Assembly (NCBI GenBank): GCA_030950395.1
Contig: JAUZRP010000004.1
Span: 1 to 48,748 of the forward strand
Reading direction: 5' to 3'
DNA length: 48,748 bases
DNA from: Desulfonauticus sp.
GTDB taxonomy: Bacteria; Desulfobacterota; Desulfovibrionia; Desulfovibrionales; Desulfonatronovibrionaceae
The notes under the pieces: generated by a model
The model's database searches: none
What the model was told of the DNA's origin: nothing
Seen by the model: only the letters and a program-made list of their open reading frames with translations
Translations under genes and position numbers: made by a program
Part shown: one piece after another, positions 8,908 to 18,149 of the stretch
Position numbering within the stretch: position 1 is the first letter of the stretch
Layout of the letters: each line of letters opens with the position of its first letter

Positions 8908-10224
8908 ATGGCTCAGAATATTCCCCAGAATTTGTCCGGATTAAGTGAATTAAAAAAGAGGATTTTAATCACTTTTTTGTTGTTGGCTGTATATAGAGTG
9001 GGGATACATATCCCTGTTCCTGGGGTAGATGGAAGTGCTTTGGCTGCGTTTTTTGGTCAGGCGAAAAATACTTTGTTTGGCCTATTTGACATGTTTTCTG
9101 GTGGGGGATTAAAGCGGCTGTCTATCTTTGCTTTAGGTATAATGCCCTATATTTCTGCTTCTATTATTATCCAGTTGTTAACGGCTGTAATTCCTGAATT
9201 GGAAAAGTTGAGCAAAGAAGAAGGGGCTGCTGGAAGGAAAAAAATTACCCAATATACGAGGTATTTGACGGTTGTTATTACTCTTATTCAGGGTATAGGT
9301 ATTGCTGTTGGTTTAGAAAATATGACCGGTCCTACGGGTGCTCCTATTGTTTATCATGCTGGGTGGGCTTTTAGATTAACCACGATGATTACTTTAACTG
9401 CAGGCACAGTATTTTTGATGTGGTTGGGAGAGCAAATGACAGAGTTTGGCATTGGTAATGGTATTTCTCTTATTATCTTTGCGGGTATTATTGCTCGTTT
9501 GCCTGCTGCCTTGGTGAACTCGTTTAGGTTGATTCGCACAGGAGAGGTATCTCTTTTTACTTTGTTGTTTTTGTTATTGCTTATGGCTGGAGTATTAATA
9601 GGCATTGTGTATGTGGAGCGGGCTGTGAGGAAAATTCCTATTCATTATGCCAAACGAATGGTAGGTAGGAGATTGTACGGGGGGCAAACTAGCTTTTTGC
9701 CTTTGCGTTTAAATACAGCAGGAGTAATACCTCCTATTTTTGCTTCTTCTATTTTGATGTTTCCGGCTACGATTGCTAATTTTTCCAATGTAGAATGGGT
9801 GAAGAGGGTGGTAAGTTATTTTTTGCCAGGAACAATTTGGTATAGTCTGGTTTATGTAGCTCTTATAGTATTCTTTTGTTATTTTTATACGGCCATTATT
9901 TTTGATCCCAAAGATATTGCTGATAACTTAAAAAATCATGGTGGTTTTATTCCTGGGATAAGGCCTGGAGAAAAGACTAGAGAATATATTGACAAGGTGC
10001 TTTCCAGGCTTACTTTCTGGGGTGCTATTTATGTTTCTGCTGTTTGTATTTTACCTATGATTTTAATTAAACAATTTAATGTTCCTTTTTATTATGGTGG
10101 TACTGCGTTGTTGATTGTAGTTGGTGTAGCAATGGATACCATGTCTCAGGTGCAGTCTTATCTTATTAGTGGTCAATATGAAGGTTTGATGGGTAAGACC
10201 AAGTTAAAGGCTCGTCGTTTTTAA
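8908..10224 (+). CDS. secY: Preprotein translocase subunit SecY
   Basis: Channel-forming subunit of the Sec translocon in the inner membrane. It has 438 residues with ten predictable membrane helices. Signature segments are YRVGIHIPVPGVD after helix 1, LFDMFSGGGLKRLSIFALGI (plug region and helix 2), GNGISLIIFAGI, and the cytoplasmic loop RRLYGGQTSFLPLRLNTAGV with IPPIFASS. It lies in its usual place after rplO, and the following map gene starts 2 nt downstream. Confidence 0.99.
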   Translation: MAQNIPQNLSGLSELKKRILITFLLLAVYRVGIHIPVPGVDGSALAAFFGQAKNTLFGLFDMFSGGGLKRLSIFALGIMPYISASIIIQLLTAVIPELEKLSKEEGAAGRKKITQYTRYLTVVITLIQGIGIAVGLENMTGPTGAPIVYHAGWAFRLTTMITLTAGTVFLMWLGEQMTEFGIGNGISLIIFAGIIARLPAALVNSFRLIRTGEVSLFTLLFLLLLMAGVLIGIVYVERAVRKIPIHYAKRMVGRRLYGGQTSFLPLRLNTAGVIPPIFASSILMFPATIANFSNVEWVKRVVSYFLPGTIWYSLVYVALIVFFCYFYTAIIFDPKDIADNLKNHGGFIPGIRPGEKTREYIDKVLSRLTFWGAIYVSAVCILPMILIKQFNVPFYYGGTALLIVVGVAMDTMSQVQSYLISGQYEGLMGKTKLKARRF

Positions 10225-10226
10225 GA

Positions 10227-10991
10227 GTGAAAAAATATAAGGGTATTTTTATTAAGAATAAAGAAGAGATTGGCTTAATGAGAGAAGCCAATCGGATTGT
10301 AGCTGTTATTTTAGAAGAATTAAAAGAACTTGCAAAGCCAGGATTGACAACTTTAGATTTAGAGCGTAAAGCAGAGAGCCTTTGCGAGCAGTTTAAAGTT
10401 CGACCTGCGTTTAAAGGATATCATGGATATCCTTTTATTTTGTGTTGTTCTGTGAACGAACAGGTGGTGCATGGTTTTCCCAATACCAAGCCTTTGGAAG
10501 AAGGGGATCTTTTAAGTGTTGATATGGGAATAGTATATAAGGGGTTTTACGGGGATGCTGCTAGGACGTTTGGTATTGGAGCGATCAGTCAGAAGGCCAG
10601 AGAGCTGAGTGAAGTTACAGAGCAGGCTTTGTATGTAGGTATTGAACAAGCCAGGGCAGGAAATAATTTATACGATATATCCGCGGCTATTCAAAATTAC
10701 GTGGAGAGTCGAGGTTTCCACGTAATTAAACGTTTTGTTGGGCACGGGATTGGCACGAAACTTCATGAAAAGCCAGAGGTACCGAATTTTGTTCCTTTAA
10801 ATGCTAGCAAAATTCGTTTAAAAGCTGGTATGACTTTGGCCATAGAGCCGATGGTTGCTGTGGGTACAGACGAGGTAGAGATCTTAGAAGACAAGTGGAC
10901 AGCAGTAACCAAAGATAGGAGTTTGGCAGCTCATTTTGAGCATACTATTGCCATTACCGGAGATGGACCTATTATTTTAAGTAAAGTTTAG
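10227..10991 (+). CDS. map: Methionine aminopeptidase type I, GTG start
   Basis: Removes the initiator methionine from nascent proteins. The five metal ligands of the pita-bread fold are recognisable: D in [20 protein letters not shown] (two aspartates), H in [18 protein letters not shown] in MTLAIEPMV and E in [11 protein letters not shown]. It has 254 residues, so there is no extra zinc-finger or SH3 extension. The start is GTG at 10227, coupled to the secY stop. infA, often found after map, is not present here; rpmJ follows directly. Confidence 0.97.
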   Translation: MKKYKGIFIKNKEEIGLMREANRIVAVILEELKELAKPGLTTLDLERKAESLCEQFKVRPAFKGYHGYPFILCCSVNEQVVHGFPNTKPLEEGDLLSVDMGIVYKGFYGDAARTFGIGAISQKARELSEVTEQALYVGIEQARAGNNLYDISAAIQNYVESRGFHVIKRFVGHGIGTKLHEKPEVPNFVPLNASKIRLKAGMTLAIEPMVAVGTDEVEILEDKWTAVTKDRSLAAHFEHTIAITGDGPIILSKV

Positions 10992-11001
10992 TGGGGGAGT
11001 T

Positions 11002-11115
11002 ATGAAAGTTAGACCATCAGTAAAAAAAATATGTGCTAAGTGTAAAATAATTCGTCGTAAGGGTATCTTGCGAGTAATTTGCGAGAATCCAAGACACAAA
11101 CAGAGACAGGGTTAA
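11002..11115 (+). CDS. rpmJ: Ribosomal protein L36 (bL36), zinc-binding form
   Basis: A 37-residue protein that begins [20 protein letters not shown] and ends [12 protein letters not shown]. The C-x2-C-x12-C-x4-H zinc knuckle (C11, C14, C27, H32) is complete, so this is the zinc-containing C+ paralog. The ATG follows GTGGGGGAG. It lies between map and rpsM, its usual place. Confidence 0.97.
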   Translation: MKVRPSVKKICAKCKIIRRKGILRVICENPRHKQRQG

Positions 11116-11127
11116 GAGGGGGGCAAC

Positions 11128-11499
11128 GTGGCTAGAATAGCTGGAGTAGAGTTACCAAAAAACAAACGGTTAGATATTGCTTTAACTTATATTTACGGGA
11201 TTGGGCGGAGTACTGCTTTAAAGATTTTAGAGGCTACTGGGATAGATTGGGAGAGGAAAACTGACGATTTAAGTTTGGAAGAAGTCAATGCCATTCGAAA
11301 TGAAATAGAAAAGAATTATAAAGTAGAAGGTGACTTGAGGAGAGAGGTTACGGCTAATATTAAGAGGTTAATGGAGATAGGGTGTTATAGAGGTTTAAGA
11401 CATAGGCGTGGATTGCCTGTGAGGGGTCAGAGAACTCATACTAATGCCCGAACCAGAAAAGGTCCTCGTAGATCTCTAATGAAGAAAAAGAAAAAGTAA
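11128..11499 (+). CDS. rpsM: Ribosomal protein S13 (uS13), GTG start
   Basis: 30S head protein contacting P-site tRNA and S19. [38 protein letters not shown] and the C-terminal [19 protein letters not shown] with NARTRKGPR are diagnostic. It has 123 residues. The start is GTG at 11128 behind AGAGGGGGG; any internal ATG would remove conserved residues. Confidence 0.98.
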   Translation: MARIAGVELPKNKRLDIALTYIYGIGRSTALKILEATGIDWERKTDDLSLEEVNAIRNEIEKNYKVEGDLRREVTANIKRLMEIGCYRGLRHRRGLPVRGQRTHTNARTRKGPRRSLMKKKKK

Positions 11500-11513
11500 G
11501 GATGGGGGAATAA

Positions 11514-11906
11514 ATGGCTAAACAACATAGAAAAGGCGGCAGAAAGAAGGAAAAAAAGAATATACCAACAGGATTTGTCTATATTGATTCTTCTTTTAAT
11601 AATACTATGGTTACTTTTACTGACTTGAGGGGCAATGTAATTACGTGGGCTAGTGCAGGAACGGCAGGATTTAAAGGTTCTAGAAAGAGTACGCCTTTTG
11701 CTGCGCAAAAGGCGGCAGAAATGGCTGCAAAAGCTGCTCAAGAACACGGCATGAGAACTATTGGTATTTTTGTTAAGGGACCTGGAGCGGGCAGAGAATC
11801 TGCTATGAGAGCAATAGGTGCAGCCGGGTTTAAAGTGAGGTTTATTCGAGATATTACTCCAATTCCTCATAATGGTTGTAGACCACCTAAAAGGCGTAGG
11901 GTATAA
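11514..11906 (+). CDS. rpsK: Ribosomal protein S11 (uS11)
   Basis: 30S platform protein near the E site. [40 protein letters not shown] and [20 protein letters not shown] are the family signature. It has 130 residues with a basic N terminus. It is 14 nt after rpsM, and the AAGGAGGA after its stop serves rpsD. Confidence 0.98.
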   Translation: MAKQHRKGGRKKEKKNIPTGFVYIDSSFNNTMVTFTDLRGNVITWASAGTAGFKGSRKSTPFAAQKAAEMAAKAAQEHGMRTIGIFVKGPGAGRESAMRAIGAAGFKVRFIRDITPIPHNGCRPPKRRRV

Positions 11907-11921
11907 AGGAGGAGAGCAAAA

Positions 11922-12548
11922 TTGGCTAGATATAAAGAAGCTAGATGTCGGTTGTGTCGTAGAGAAGGAACCAAGTTGTTTTTAAAAGGGGACAGGTGTT
12001 TTACGGATAAGTGTGCTTTTGAAAGACGTCCTTTTGCTCCTGGTATGCACGGGAGAATGAGAAAGAAGCTTACAGATTATGCTGTTCAGTTGAGGGAGAA
12101 GCAAAAAGTTAAACGTTTATACGGGGTGTTAGAAAAGCAATTCCATAATTATTTTAAAAAAGCTAGCCGTCAGAAAGGGGCTACGGGTGTTAATTTGTTA
12201 ATTTTGTTGGAGAGAAGGTTAGACAATGTCGTTTATAGGTTGGGCTTTGCAGAATCTCGCACTCAGGCCAGGCAATTAATAAGACACGGTCATTTTTTGG
12301 TAAACGGAAGGAAAGTGGATATTCCTTCTTTTTTGGTTAAAGAGAATGACGTTATTGAAGTGAAGACGAAGAGCAAGGAAAAGTTGATTTTTAAAAATGC
12401 CCTTGAGACGTTAGCCCGAAAGGGTATTCCTGCCTGGTTAGAGGTGGATGAAAGTAGTTTAAAAGGTGTTGTTAAGGCAATTCCTACGAGGGAAGACATT
12501 ACCTTCCCAATTAACGAACAACTCATTGTTGAGTTGTATTCTAAGTAA
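11922..12548 (+). CDS. rpsD: Ribosomal protein S4 (uS4), zinc-knuckle form, TTG start
   Basis: Primary 16S rRNA-binding assembly protein. The N-terminal segment carries CRLC and, after [11 protein letters not shown] and C (C9, C12, C26, C31), the zinc-binding C+ form of S4. The S4 RNA-binding domain follows with [20 protein letters not shown] and [16 protein letters not shown]. It has 208 residues. TTG at 11922 is preceded by AAAGGAGGAG with good spacing and gives the conserved MARYK start. Confidence 0.98.
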   Translation: MARYKEARCRLCRREGTKLFLKGDRCFTDKCAFERRPFAPGMHGRMRKKLTDYAVQLREKQKVKRLYGVLEKQFHNYFKKASRQKGATGVNLLILLERRLDNVVYRLGFAESRTQARQLIRHGHFLVNGRKVDIPSFLVKENDVIEVKTKSKEKLIFKNALETLARKGIPAWLEVDESSLKGVVKAIPTREDITFPINEQLIVELYSK

Positions 12549-12563
12549 AGAATAGGTGGTAAA

Positions 12564-13604
12564 ATGATAAGAAGTGGGGATAGATTAATAAACACCAGAA
12601 ATTGGACAGAATTAGTAAAGCCACGTCAGCTGGTCCGCGATGACAAGTCCACATCTACTTATGGCAAGTTTATTTGTGAGCCTTTAGAGAGAGGCTATGG
12701 TACTACTTTAGGAAATGCCTTAAGAAGAGTATTGTTGTCTTCGCTCCAAGGAGCAGCAATAGTAGCTGCCAAAATTCGAGGAGTTGCCCACGAATTTACT
12801 ACCATTCCTGGTGTGTTGGAAGATGTCACAGACATTATTTTGAATTTAAAGCAGGTACGTTTTGAAATGACCACAGATGAGCCTCAACACTTGCAACTGA
12901 TAGCCAATGAAAAGGGTGAAGTAACTGCAGGGGACATCAAAGAAACTGCTTCGGTGAAAGTTTTAAATCCTGATTTGCACATCGCGACTTTAAGTGATGA
13001 CATAGATTTTGTAATAGACTTGGAAGTGAGAATGGGAAAAGGGTACGTACCTGCAGAGTTGCACGCAGGATTGGATGATGAAATTGGCATTATCAAATTG
13101 GATGCATCATTTTCGCCTGTAAAAAAAGTGGCTTTTGATGTGGAGCAGGCCAGGGTTGGTCAGCTTACTAATTATGATAAGCTTATTTTAGAGATATGGA
13201 CAGATGGCTCTGTATTGCCAGAGGACGCTCTGGCCTATAGTGCCAAAATTTTACAGGACCAACTGACTATTTTTATTAACTTTGACGATGTAGATAGTGG
13301 GACCTCAGTGGAGTCTGAGGAGAAAAAAGAAGAATTAAACGAATATTTATTTAAACACATAGACGAATTAGAACTTCCACCAAGAGCTAATAATTGTCTG
13401 AAGAGTGTAGGGATTACTCTGGTAGGTGAGTTGGTTCAAAAAACAGAAAATGAATTGTTAAAGATCAAAAATTTTGGCAGGAAATCTTTGGATGATATTT
13501 GGAGAGTATTAAATACTCTCGGTCTGGAGTTTGGGATGAAAATAGATAATTTTGAAGAGAAATATAAAGAATGGTTAAAGAGGAAGGAAAAAGATGAGGC
13601 ATAG
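12564..13604 (+). CDS. rpoA: RNA polymerase alpha subunit
   Basis: Dimerisation scaffold of RNA polymerase. The N-terminal domain (about residues 20-240) shows [20 protein letters not shown] and [16 protein letters not shown]; after an acidic linker the C-terminal DNA-binding domain shows [16 protein letters not shown] and [15 protein letters not shown]. It has 346 residues, within the usual range. The last 11 nt overlap rplQ, so the two are translationally coupled. Confidence 0.99.
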   Translation: MIRSGDRLINTRNWTELVKPRQLVRDDKSTSTYGKFICEPLERGYGTTLGNALRRVLLSSLQGAAIVAAKIRGVAHEFTTIPGVLEDVTDIILNLKQVRFEMTTDEPQHLQLIANEKGEVTAGDIKETASVKVLNPDLHIATLSDDIDFVIDLEVRMGKGYVPAELHAGLDDEIGIIKLDASFSPVKKVAFDVEQARVGQLTNYDKLILEIWTDGSVLPEDALAYSAKILQDQLTIFINFDDVDSGTSVESEEKKEELNEYLFKHIDELELPPRANNCLKSVGITLVGELVQKTENELLKIKNFGRKSLDDIWRVLNTLGLEFGMKIDNFEEKYKEWLKRKEKDEA

Positions 13605-14061
13605 AAAAAAAGGTCGCAAACTTAATAGAACTTGGGAACATAGAAAGGCCATGTTTAAAAATATGGCTCAGGCTCTAGTTATGCACGAGAGGATAAAAAC
13701 AACTTTACCTAAAGCCAAAGAGTTGAGACGTGTGGTTGATAGATTGGTAACTCTTGGTTTAAGAAACGATTTACATTCCAGAAGGCTTGCTTTTAAAATT
13801 TTAGAAAACCATCAGTTGGTAAAAAAATTGTTTGACGAGATAGCTCCTTGTTTTCGGGGTGTGCCTGGTGGTTATACCAGGGTAGTTAAAATGGCTTTGC
13901 CTCGAAAAGGTGATTGTGCCCGTATGGCAATAATAGAATTTACCAGGAAAAAACCAGTTGAAGAAGAGCAAACTTCTTTGGAGCAAGAGAACAAAGAAAT
14001 TACCTCTGAACAAGAGCAGTTAAAAGCTCAAAGTGAACAGGTAAGTGAAAGTAAGGAATAA
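13594..14061 (+). CDS. rplQ: Ribosomal protein L17 (bL17) with acidic/glutamine-rich tail
   Basis: 50S protein. [20 protein letters not shown] followed by [20 protein letters not shown] is diagnostic, and the core ends around PVEEE at residue 130. A tail of about 25-30 residues rich in E, Q and S follows, beyond the usual 115-125 residue core, giving 155 in total. Similar low-complexity tails occur in some relatives. It is the last gene of the operon and is followed by a strong hairpin terminator at 14102-14132. Confidence 0.97.
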   Translation: MRHRKKGRKLNRTWEHRKAMFKNMAQALVMHERIKTTLPKAKELRRVVDRLVTLGLRNDLHSRRLAFKILENHQLVKKLFDEIAPCFRGVPGGYTRVVKMALPRKGDCARMAIIEFTRKKPVEEEQTSLEQENKEITSEQEQLKAQSEQVSESKE

Positions 14062-14101
14062 CTCGTTTTTTTTACGTTAAATTTTAGTTTGTTTTTTTAG
14101 T

Positions 14102-14132
14102 AAAAAGGAAGGAGATTCTCCTTCCTTTTTTT
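14102..14132 (+). terminator. Rho-independent terminator of the ribosomal operon
   Basis: The sequence forms a 13-bp perfect stem (14102-14114 with 14118-14130) around a three-base ATT loop. The stem is GGAAGGAG/CTCCTTCC extended by A:T pairs, and it is followed by a T-rich tract. It lies 41 nt after rplQ and 79 nt before the LysR-type gene, so it separates the ribosomal operon from the selenium operon. Confidence 0.9.
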
Positions 14133-14210
14133 ATTTTTTAGTGTATATTAGCAAATATTGGGCGAAGAGTGATTTTGGCAAGTAGAGACTAGAGTTAATA
14201 GGTATGTAAA

Positions 14211-15122
14211 ATGGATTTGAGAAAGTTAGAAGCTTTTTATTATGTTTATATAACAGGTTCGTTTTCTAAGGCAGGAACAGAAATGTTTTTATCTCAGCCT
14301 ACAGTAAGTGCCCACGTATCTGCTTTGGAAAAGGAATTGGGAGTTTTGTTATTTGATAGGAGTGGTAAAGTTGCTTTACCAACTCCGGCAGGCAAATTAC
14401 TATTTGATCGAGTTAGAGAAATTTTTGAATTGGTGCAAAAGACCAAGCAAGAAATAAGTTTGTTAAAGGGAAAAGTAGAAGGAGAAGTAGTTATAGGAGC
14501 CAGTACTATTCCTGGCAATTATTTGTTACCGCGCACTATAAGTGGTTTTTTGAAATTATATAAAAACGTTAAAATTTTCCTGGAGATCGGAGATTCTCTA
14601 TCTATATGGAATAAAGTTTTAACAGGAAAGGTTGATTTTGGTTTAACTGGAGCCTTATATGAAGATAGCTTGTTAGAAACCGTTAAGTTATTAGAGGACG
14701 ATTTAATTATTATTGCTAGTAAAAACTATTGGTTTAAGTTAGACAGTAACACTTGGAATATTGGTGATTTATTGGATTTACCTTGGGTTGTTAGGGAAAA
14801 AGGTTCTGGGACAAGGAAATCTTTTGAAAAGGCCTTAAATTCTCTTGGTATTTTTACTTCAGAGTTGAACGTGGTTCTAGAGGCACAAAACACAGAGTCT
14901 TTGCTGCAATGTGTGTTCCAGGGAGTAGGACTTGGGTTTTGTTCCAGATTGGCAGCTCAAAAATATCTGGAAAAGAAAGAATTGATAGAAGTAAAACTTA
15001 AAAATATTCATATTAGTCGCTGTTTTTATCTGGTTTGGCATAAAAGAAGAACGTTTTTGCCTTTAGCTCAAAGATTACGTGAAGTTATCATTAAAGATAT
15101 AAAGGAGATGCGTGATGTCTGA
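14211..15122 (+). CDS. LysR-family regulator, selenium-metabolism type
   Basis: LysR-type transcriptional regulator of 303 residues. The N-terminal winged helix-turn-helix reads LRKLEAFYYVYITGSFSKAG and FLSQPTVSAHVSALEKELGV; an effector-binding domain with two periplasmic-protein-like lobes fills residues 90-295. Its 3' end overlaps selD by 8 nt. A LysR subfamily linked to selenium metabolism is known next to selD in deltaproteobacteria, and this protein fits by position and by its STIPGNYLLP segment at the domain boundary. The effector is unknown. It may regulate its own operon, but I can mark no specific operator. Confidence 0.88.
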   Translation: MDLRKLEAFYYVYITGSFSKAGTEMFLSQPTVSAHVSALEKELGVLLFDRSGKVALPTPAGKLLFDRVREIFELVQKTKQEISLLKGKVEGEVVIGASTIPGNYLLPRTISGFLKLYKNVKIFLEIGDSLSIWNKVLTGKVDFGLTGALYEDSLLETVKLLEDDLIIIASKNYWFKLDSNTWNIGDLLDLPWVVREKGSGTRKSFEKALNSLGIFTSELNVVLEAQNTESLLQCVFQGVGLGFCSRLAAQKYLEKKELIEVKLKNIHISRCFYLVWHKRRTFLPLAQRLREVIIKDIKEMRDV

Positions 15123-16164
15123 TAAAAAGTTGGTTCAGACAGTAAGAGCTGCTGGCTGAGCAGCCAAGATATCTCCAGGGGACCTGGAGGAAGTTTTATT
15201 GGGATTAGATCTGAATGAGGGCTCAGATGTTTTTATCGTTCCTCCTATGGGATCTGTTGATGCCAGTGTGTTAAAATTTCCTTCTAATATGGCACTTATT
15301 CAGACTGTAGATTTTTTTACCCCTATAGTAAACAATCCTTATTGGTTTGGCCAAATTGCTGCAGCCAATGCTTTGTCTGATGTTTATGCTATGGGAGGCC
15401 AGCCTTATTCGGCAATGAACATTGTTTGTTTTCCTGTAAAAAAAATGAACTTGTCTGTGTTAAAAGAGATTTTGAGAGGAGGATTGGATAAGATCAAAGA
15501 AGCAGGAGCTGTTCTGGCTGGTGGTCATAGCGTGGAAGATGAAGAGATAAAGTATGGTTTGGCTGTAAGTGGACTAGTTGACCCTGGAAAAGTAGCTACA
15601 AACGCAGGTCTAAAGATGGGAGATTTGCTTATCCTAACCAAACCTATAGGCACTGGGATTCTCGCTACTGCTTTAAAAGGCGAATTGGGAGATGAAAAGA
15701 AAATAGAGTCTTTAATTTATAAATGGAGTGCCAGATTAAATGCTAGGGCAGGAGAAGCTATTCAGAGATTTAACTTAAAAGCAAGCACAGATGTGACAGG
15801 CTTTGGTTTGGGAGGACATATTTTAGAAATGGCCAGAGCTTCTATGGTAGAGGTAGAAATTTGGGCCAACAAGGTGCCTGTTTTGGATATTGCCAGAGAA
15901 ATGGCCGCTATGGGGATTATCCCTGCAGGAAGTTATGCCAATAAACATTTTTGCTCTAAAATGGTAAGTATAGCCTCTGATGTAGATCAGATTTTGGTTG
16001 ATTTGATTTTTGATGCTCAAACTTCTGGTGGGTTAGTGTTGGGCGTTCCCGAGTTTTTGGTGCAAGATGTGCTTGTTTTTTTACAGGAAACAGAAGAAAT
16101 AGTAGAAGTTATTGGTCGGGTAAAAGCTGAAGATCCTGCTGGACACGTTATTATTAAGGATTGA
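15115..16164 (+). CDS. selD: Selenide, water dikinase SelD, itself a selenoprotein (UGA at codon 15)
   Basis: Makes monoselenophosphate from selenide and ATP, the selenium donor for selenocysteine-tRNA. Read from the ATG at 15115 through the in-frame TGA at 15157-15159, the N terminus gives the motif A-A-G-U-A-A-K, where Sec15 takes the place of the catalytic Cys and K18 is the conserved lysine (C/U-x2-K). Downstream features include QTVDFFTPIVNNPYWFGQIA, ALSDVYAMGGQPYSAMNI and VLAGGHSVEDEEIKYGLAVS. Total length is 349 residues, the usual SelD size. A gene caller that stops at TGA would start at TTG 15199 and lose the catalytic site. The ATG has AAGGAG upstream and overlaps the LysR gene. Confidence 0.95.
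15157..15190 (+). promoter_or_regulatory. Selenocysteine codon and SECIS-like hairpin in selD
   Basis: The TGA at 15157-15159 is followed after 13 nt by a perfect 7-bp stem, CTCCAGG (15173-15179) with CCTGGAG (15183-15189), enclosing a GGA loop; a further U-G pair is possible at the base. Bacterial SECIS elements are stem-loops located just 3' of the UGA, recognised by SelB, with guanine in the apical loop, so position and loop fit. It is an inference from sequence; the three-base loop is smaller than in E. coli fdhF. Confidence 0.75.
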
Positions 16165-17702
16165 GAGATGTTTTGCACGCTTATATCTATTGTAGGGATC
16201 TGGGGGAAGAGGTGTTGGTCCCCATAAAGATCAACAATAAGGCCCAAAAACTTGACTCTGAGCAAAGGTGGTTGGAGCATCTTTTTTTACAGGGCTATTT
16301 TTTGAACAAGGCGCTATGCTCTGGACTTGGAAGGTGTGGAGAGTGCAAGATTCGATTTAAAGGTAGAGTACCAGCGCCTACCTTAAAAGATAAGCAATGT
16401 TTAAAAGAAAAGGAATTAGCTTACGGCTTACGGCTTGCTTGTGAACATTTCCCAGAAGAGGGGGAGGAAGTCTTTGTCGCTCCTAATCTTTATGATTTTG
16501 CCTCTCAAAAAATTAAGCTTGATACCTTGGCCATTGACGTTGGTACTACCAATGTAAAGTGGGGTGGTGTAAAACAAAATAAGTTTTATTTTTTGGGTAA
16601 AAAAATAAATCCACAAATGGGAGCAGGGTCTGAAGTAGTGGCAAGACTTGCTTTTGCCCTACGAGGGAATGTTTTCAGAGGTTATTTGCAAAGAATAATA
16701 AGGGAAGATTTAGAAAAGATTATTTCAGGTGTAGAGAGTAATAATATTGGATTAGCTGGTAATTCTGTGATGATTTATTTAATTGAAGGAGAGGATGTCA
16801 GGTGTTTATCTAGGCATCCTTTTTTTTTGACCTTTAAAGGAGATACTTGGTTAAAAATAGCAAATCAGGACGTATATATTCCGCCTTTGTTGTCTCCTTT
16901 TCTAGGAGCAGATATAAGTGCAGATTTTGCTTATGTGCAGAAAAATATTGAACCAGAGTATCCTTATTTGTTTTTTGATTTGGGTACAAATGGAGAAATA
17001 TTGCTGGTAATAAATGAAAACAAGATTTTAGGAACAAGTGTGGCTTTGGGTCCAGCTTTGGAAGGGATTGGTTTACGTTTTGGAGGAATTTTTTCGGAGA
17101 ATAGTGTTTCTGATTTTTATCTTACTTCTCATGGTATTGGGTGGACAGGACCTAAAAATAATTTTAAGATTACTGGAACAGGGTACCTCAAACTAATAGA
17201 CTTGTTGTTAAGAATAAATATTTTGGATAGAAGGGGACAGTTTACCTCGCAGGGAGTATTTTACATATTGAATAATAAAATTCAGAATAATAGGTTTTAT
17301 TTAACAGAAGACGTTTTTTTAGATTTAAAAGATGTAGAAGAAATTTTAAAAGTAAAGGCAGCGATTAATACCGGCATTAATTTTTTATTTAAAAAAGCTA
17401 AACTTAATATTAAAGACGTTTCTCAAGTCTTTGTAACTGGATTTTTGGGGCTAAATATAACACAAAATACCTTGATTAACATAGGTTTTTTCCCTTTTGA
17501 GTGGGAAGAAAAGATTTTATTTTTAGAAAATTCTGTTTTACAAGGTGTGACTTTGTTGGCAGGAGATGAAGTTTTGAGAAAAAATATAGTTAGATACTTA
17601 AAACAGGTGCAGACTTTTAACCTTTCTTTCCAATCCGATTTTATCCAATATTTTGTGCAGGCCATGAATTTTGATTTTTGGCGGAATAAGGAAACGTTTT
17701 GA
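16161..17702 (+). CDS. Ferredoxin-ASKHA fusion, reductive-activator-like (RACo/DUF4445 type)
   Basis: A 513-residue protein with an N-terminal plant-type [2Fe-2S] domain followed by an ASKHA ATPase domain. The iron-sulfur motif is ALCSGLGRCGECKIRF, with the fourth cysteine in LRLACEHF. The ATPase shows phosphate-1 LAIDVGTTNVKWGG (about residue 120), phosphate-2 FFDLGTNGEILL (about 272) and VFVTGFLGLNI. Such proteins reductively reactivate the Co(II) corrinoid of methyltransferases (RACo family). No corrinoid enzyme is in view, so the client is unknown. The protein is shorter than typical RACo (over 600 residues). The TTG start at 16161 overlaps the selD stop by 4 nt; a later start is possible. 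Operon position suggests a link to selenium metabolism. Confidence 0.8.
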   Translation: MRDVLHAYIYCRDLGEEVLVPIKINNKAQKLDSEQRWLEHLFLQGYFLNKALCSGLGRCGECKIRFKGRVPAPTLKDKQCLKEKELAYGLRLACEHFPEEGEEVFVAPNLYDFASQKIKLDTLAIDVGTTNVKWGGVKQNKFYFLGKKINPQMGAGSEVVARLAFALRGNVFRGYLQRIIREDLEKIISGVESNNIGLAGNSVMIYLIEGEDVRCLSRHPFFLTFKGDTWLKIANQDVYIPPLLSPFLGADISADFAYVQKNIEPEYPYLFFDLGTNGEILLVINENKILGTSVALGPALEGIGLRFGGIFSENSVSDFYLTSHGIGWTGPKNNFKITGTGYLKLIDLLLRINILDRRGQFTSQGVFYILNNKIQNNRFYLTEDVFLDLKDVEEILKVKAAINTGINFLFKKAKLNIKDVSQVFVTGFLGLNITQNTLINIGFFPFEWEEKILFLENSVLQGVTLLAGDEVLRKNIVRYLKQVQTFNLSFQSDFIQYFVQAMNFDFWRNKETF

Positions 17703-17790
17703 AATAAAAAAAAATTAGGCTAGATAGTGATATTTTTTAGAAATCAAAAAAATTGTCTTGACTAAACAGGAAAAATTTTGTTTTTGCTAA

Positions 17791-17802
17791 GTTGTTAACA
17801 AC
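17791..17802. promoter_or_regulatory. Perfect 12-bp palindrome upstream of HU gene
   Basis: GTTGTTAACAAC is a perfect inverted repeat 58 nt before the HU start, downstream of a TTGACT sequence at 17758-17763 that could be a -35 box. It could be an operator. No clear -10 box at standard spacing was seen, so the promoter itself is not called. Confidence 0.35.
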
Positions 17803-17860
17803 AAAAGGACATCGATAATCAAGGTCTTTATTTAAAAGTTTTAAAAAGGAGGAACGCATA

Positions 17861-18133
17861 ATGACCAAAGGTGATGTGATTGCCATGATTGCTGAAAAGG
17901 CTGATTTGACTAAAGCTGCTGCAGAGAGGGCTCTAAATGCCTTTTTAGATGCTGTGCAGGAAGCATTGGTTCAGGAAGGAAAATTAACGTTAACAGGTTT
18001 TGGCACTTTTGAAGTTGCTCAAAGGGCAGCTAGAAAAGGCCGTAATCCTCGCACTGGTGAAGAAATTGAAATTCCAGCTTGCAAAGTGGTTAAGTTTCGC
18101 CCAGGTAAAATACTAAAAGACGCAATTAAATAA
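17861..18133 (+). CDS. hup: HU-family DNA-binding protein
   Basis: Nucleoid-associated, DNA-bending protein of 90 residues. The N terminus MTKGDVIAMIAEKADLTKAA, the signature GFGTFEVAQRAARKGRNPRT, then GEEIEIPACKVVKFRPGK are typical of HU rather than IHF. A strong AAGGAGGAAC lies before the ATG. It is followed 16 nt later by a small membrane-protein gene, probably cotranscribed, and then by a terminator. Confidence 0.95.
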   Translation: MTKGDVIAMIAEKADLTKAAAERALNAFLDAVQEALVQEGKLTLTGFGTFEVAQRAARKGRNPRTGEEIEIPACKVVKFRPGKILKDAIK

Positions 18134-18149
18134 CCTTTGGAGGGTTAAA

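Noticed and set aside
11436-11870. Minus-strand open frame of 144 codons opposite rpsM/rpsK
   Set aside because: Shadow of highly conserved ribosomal genes; low complexity and no ribosome binding site context.
15199-16164. selD starting at TTG 15199 as a normal gene
   Set aside because: It omits the catalytic region; reading through TGA 15157 gives a full-length SelD with Sec15.
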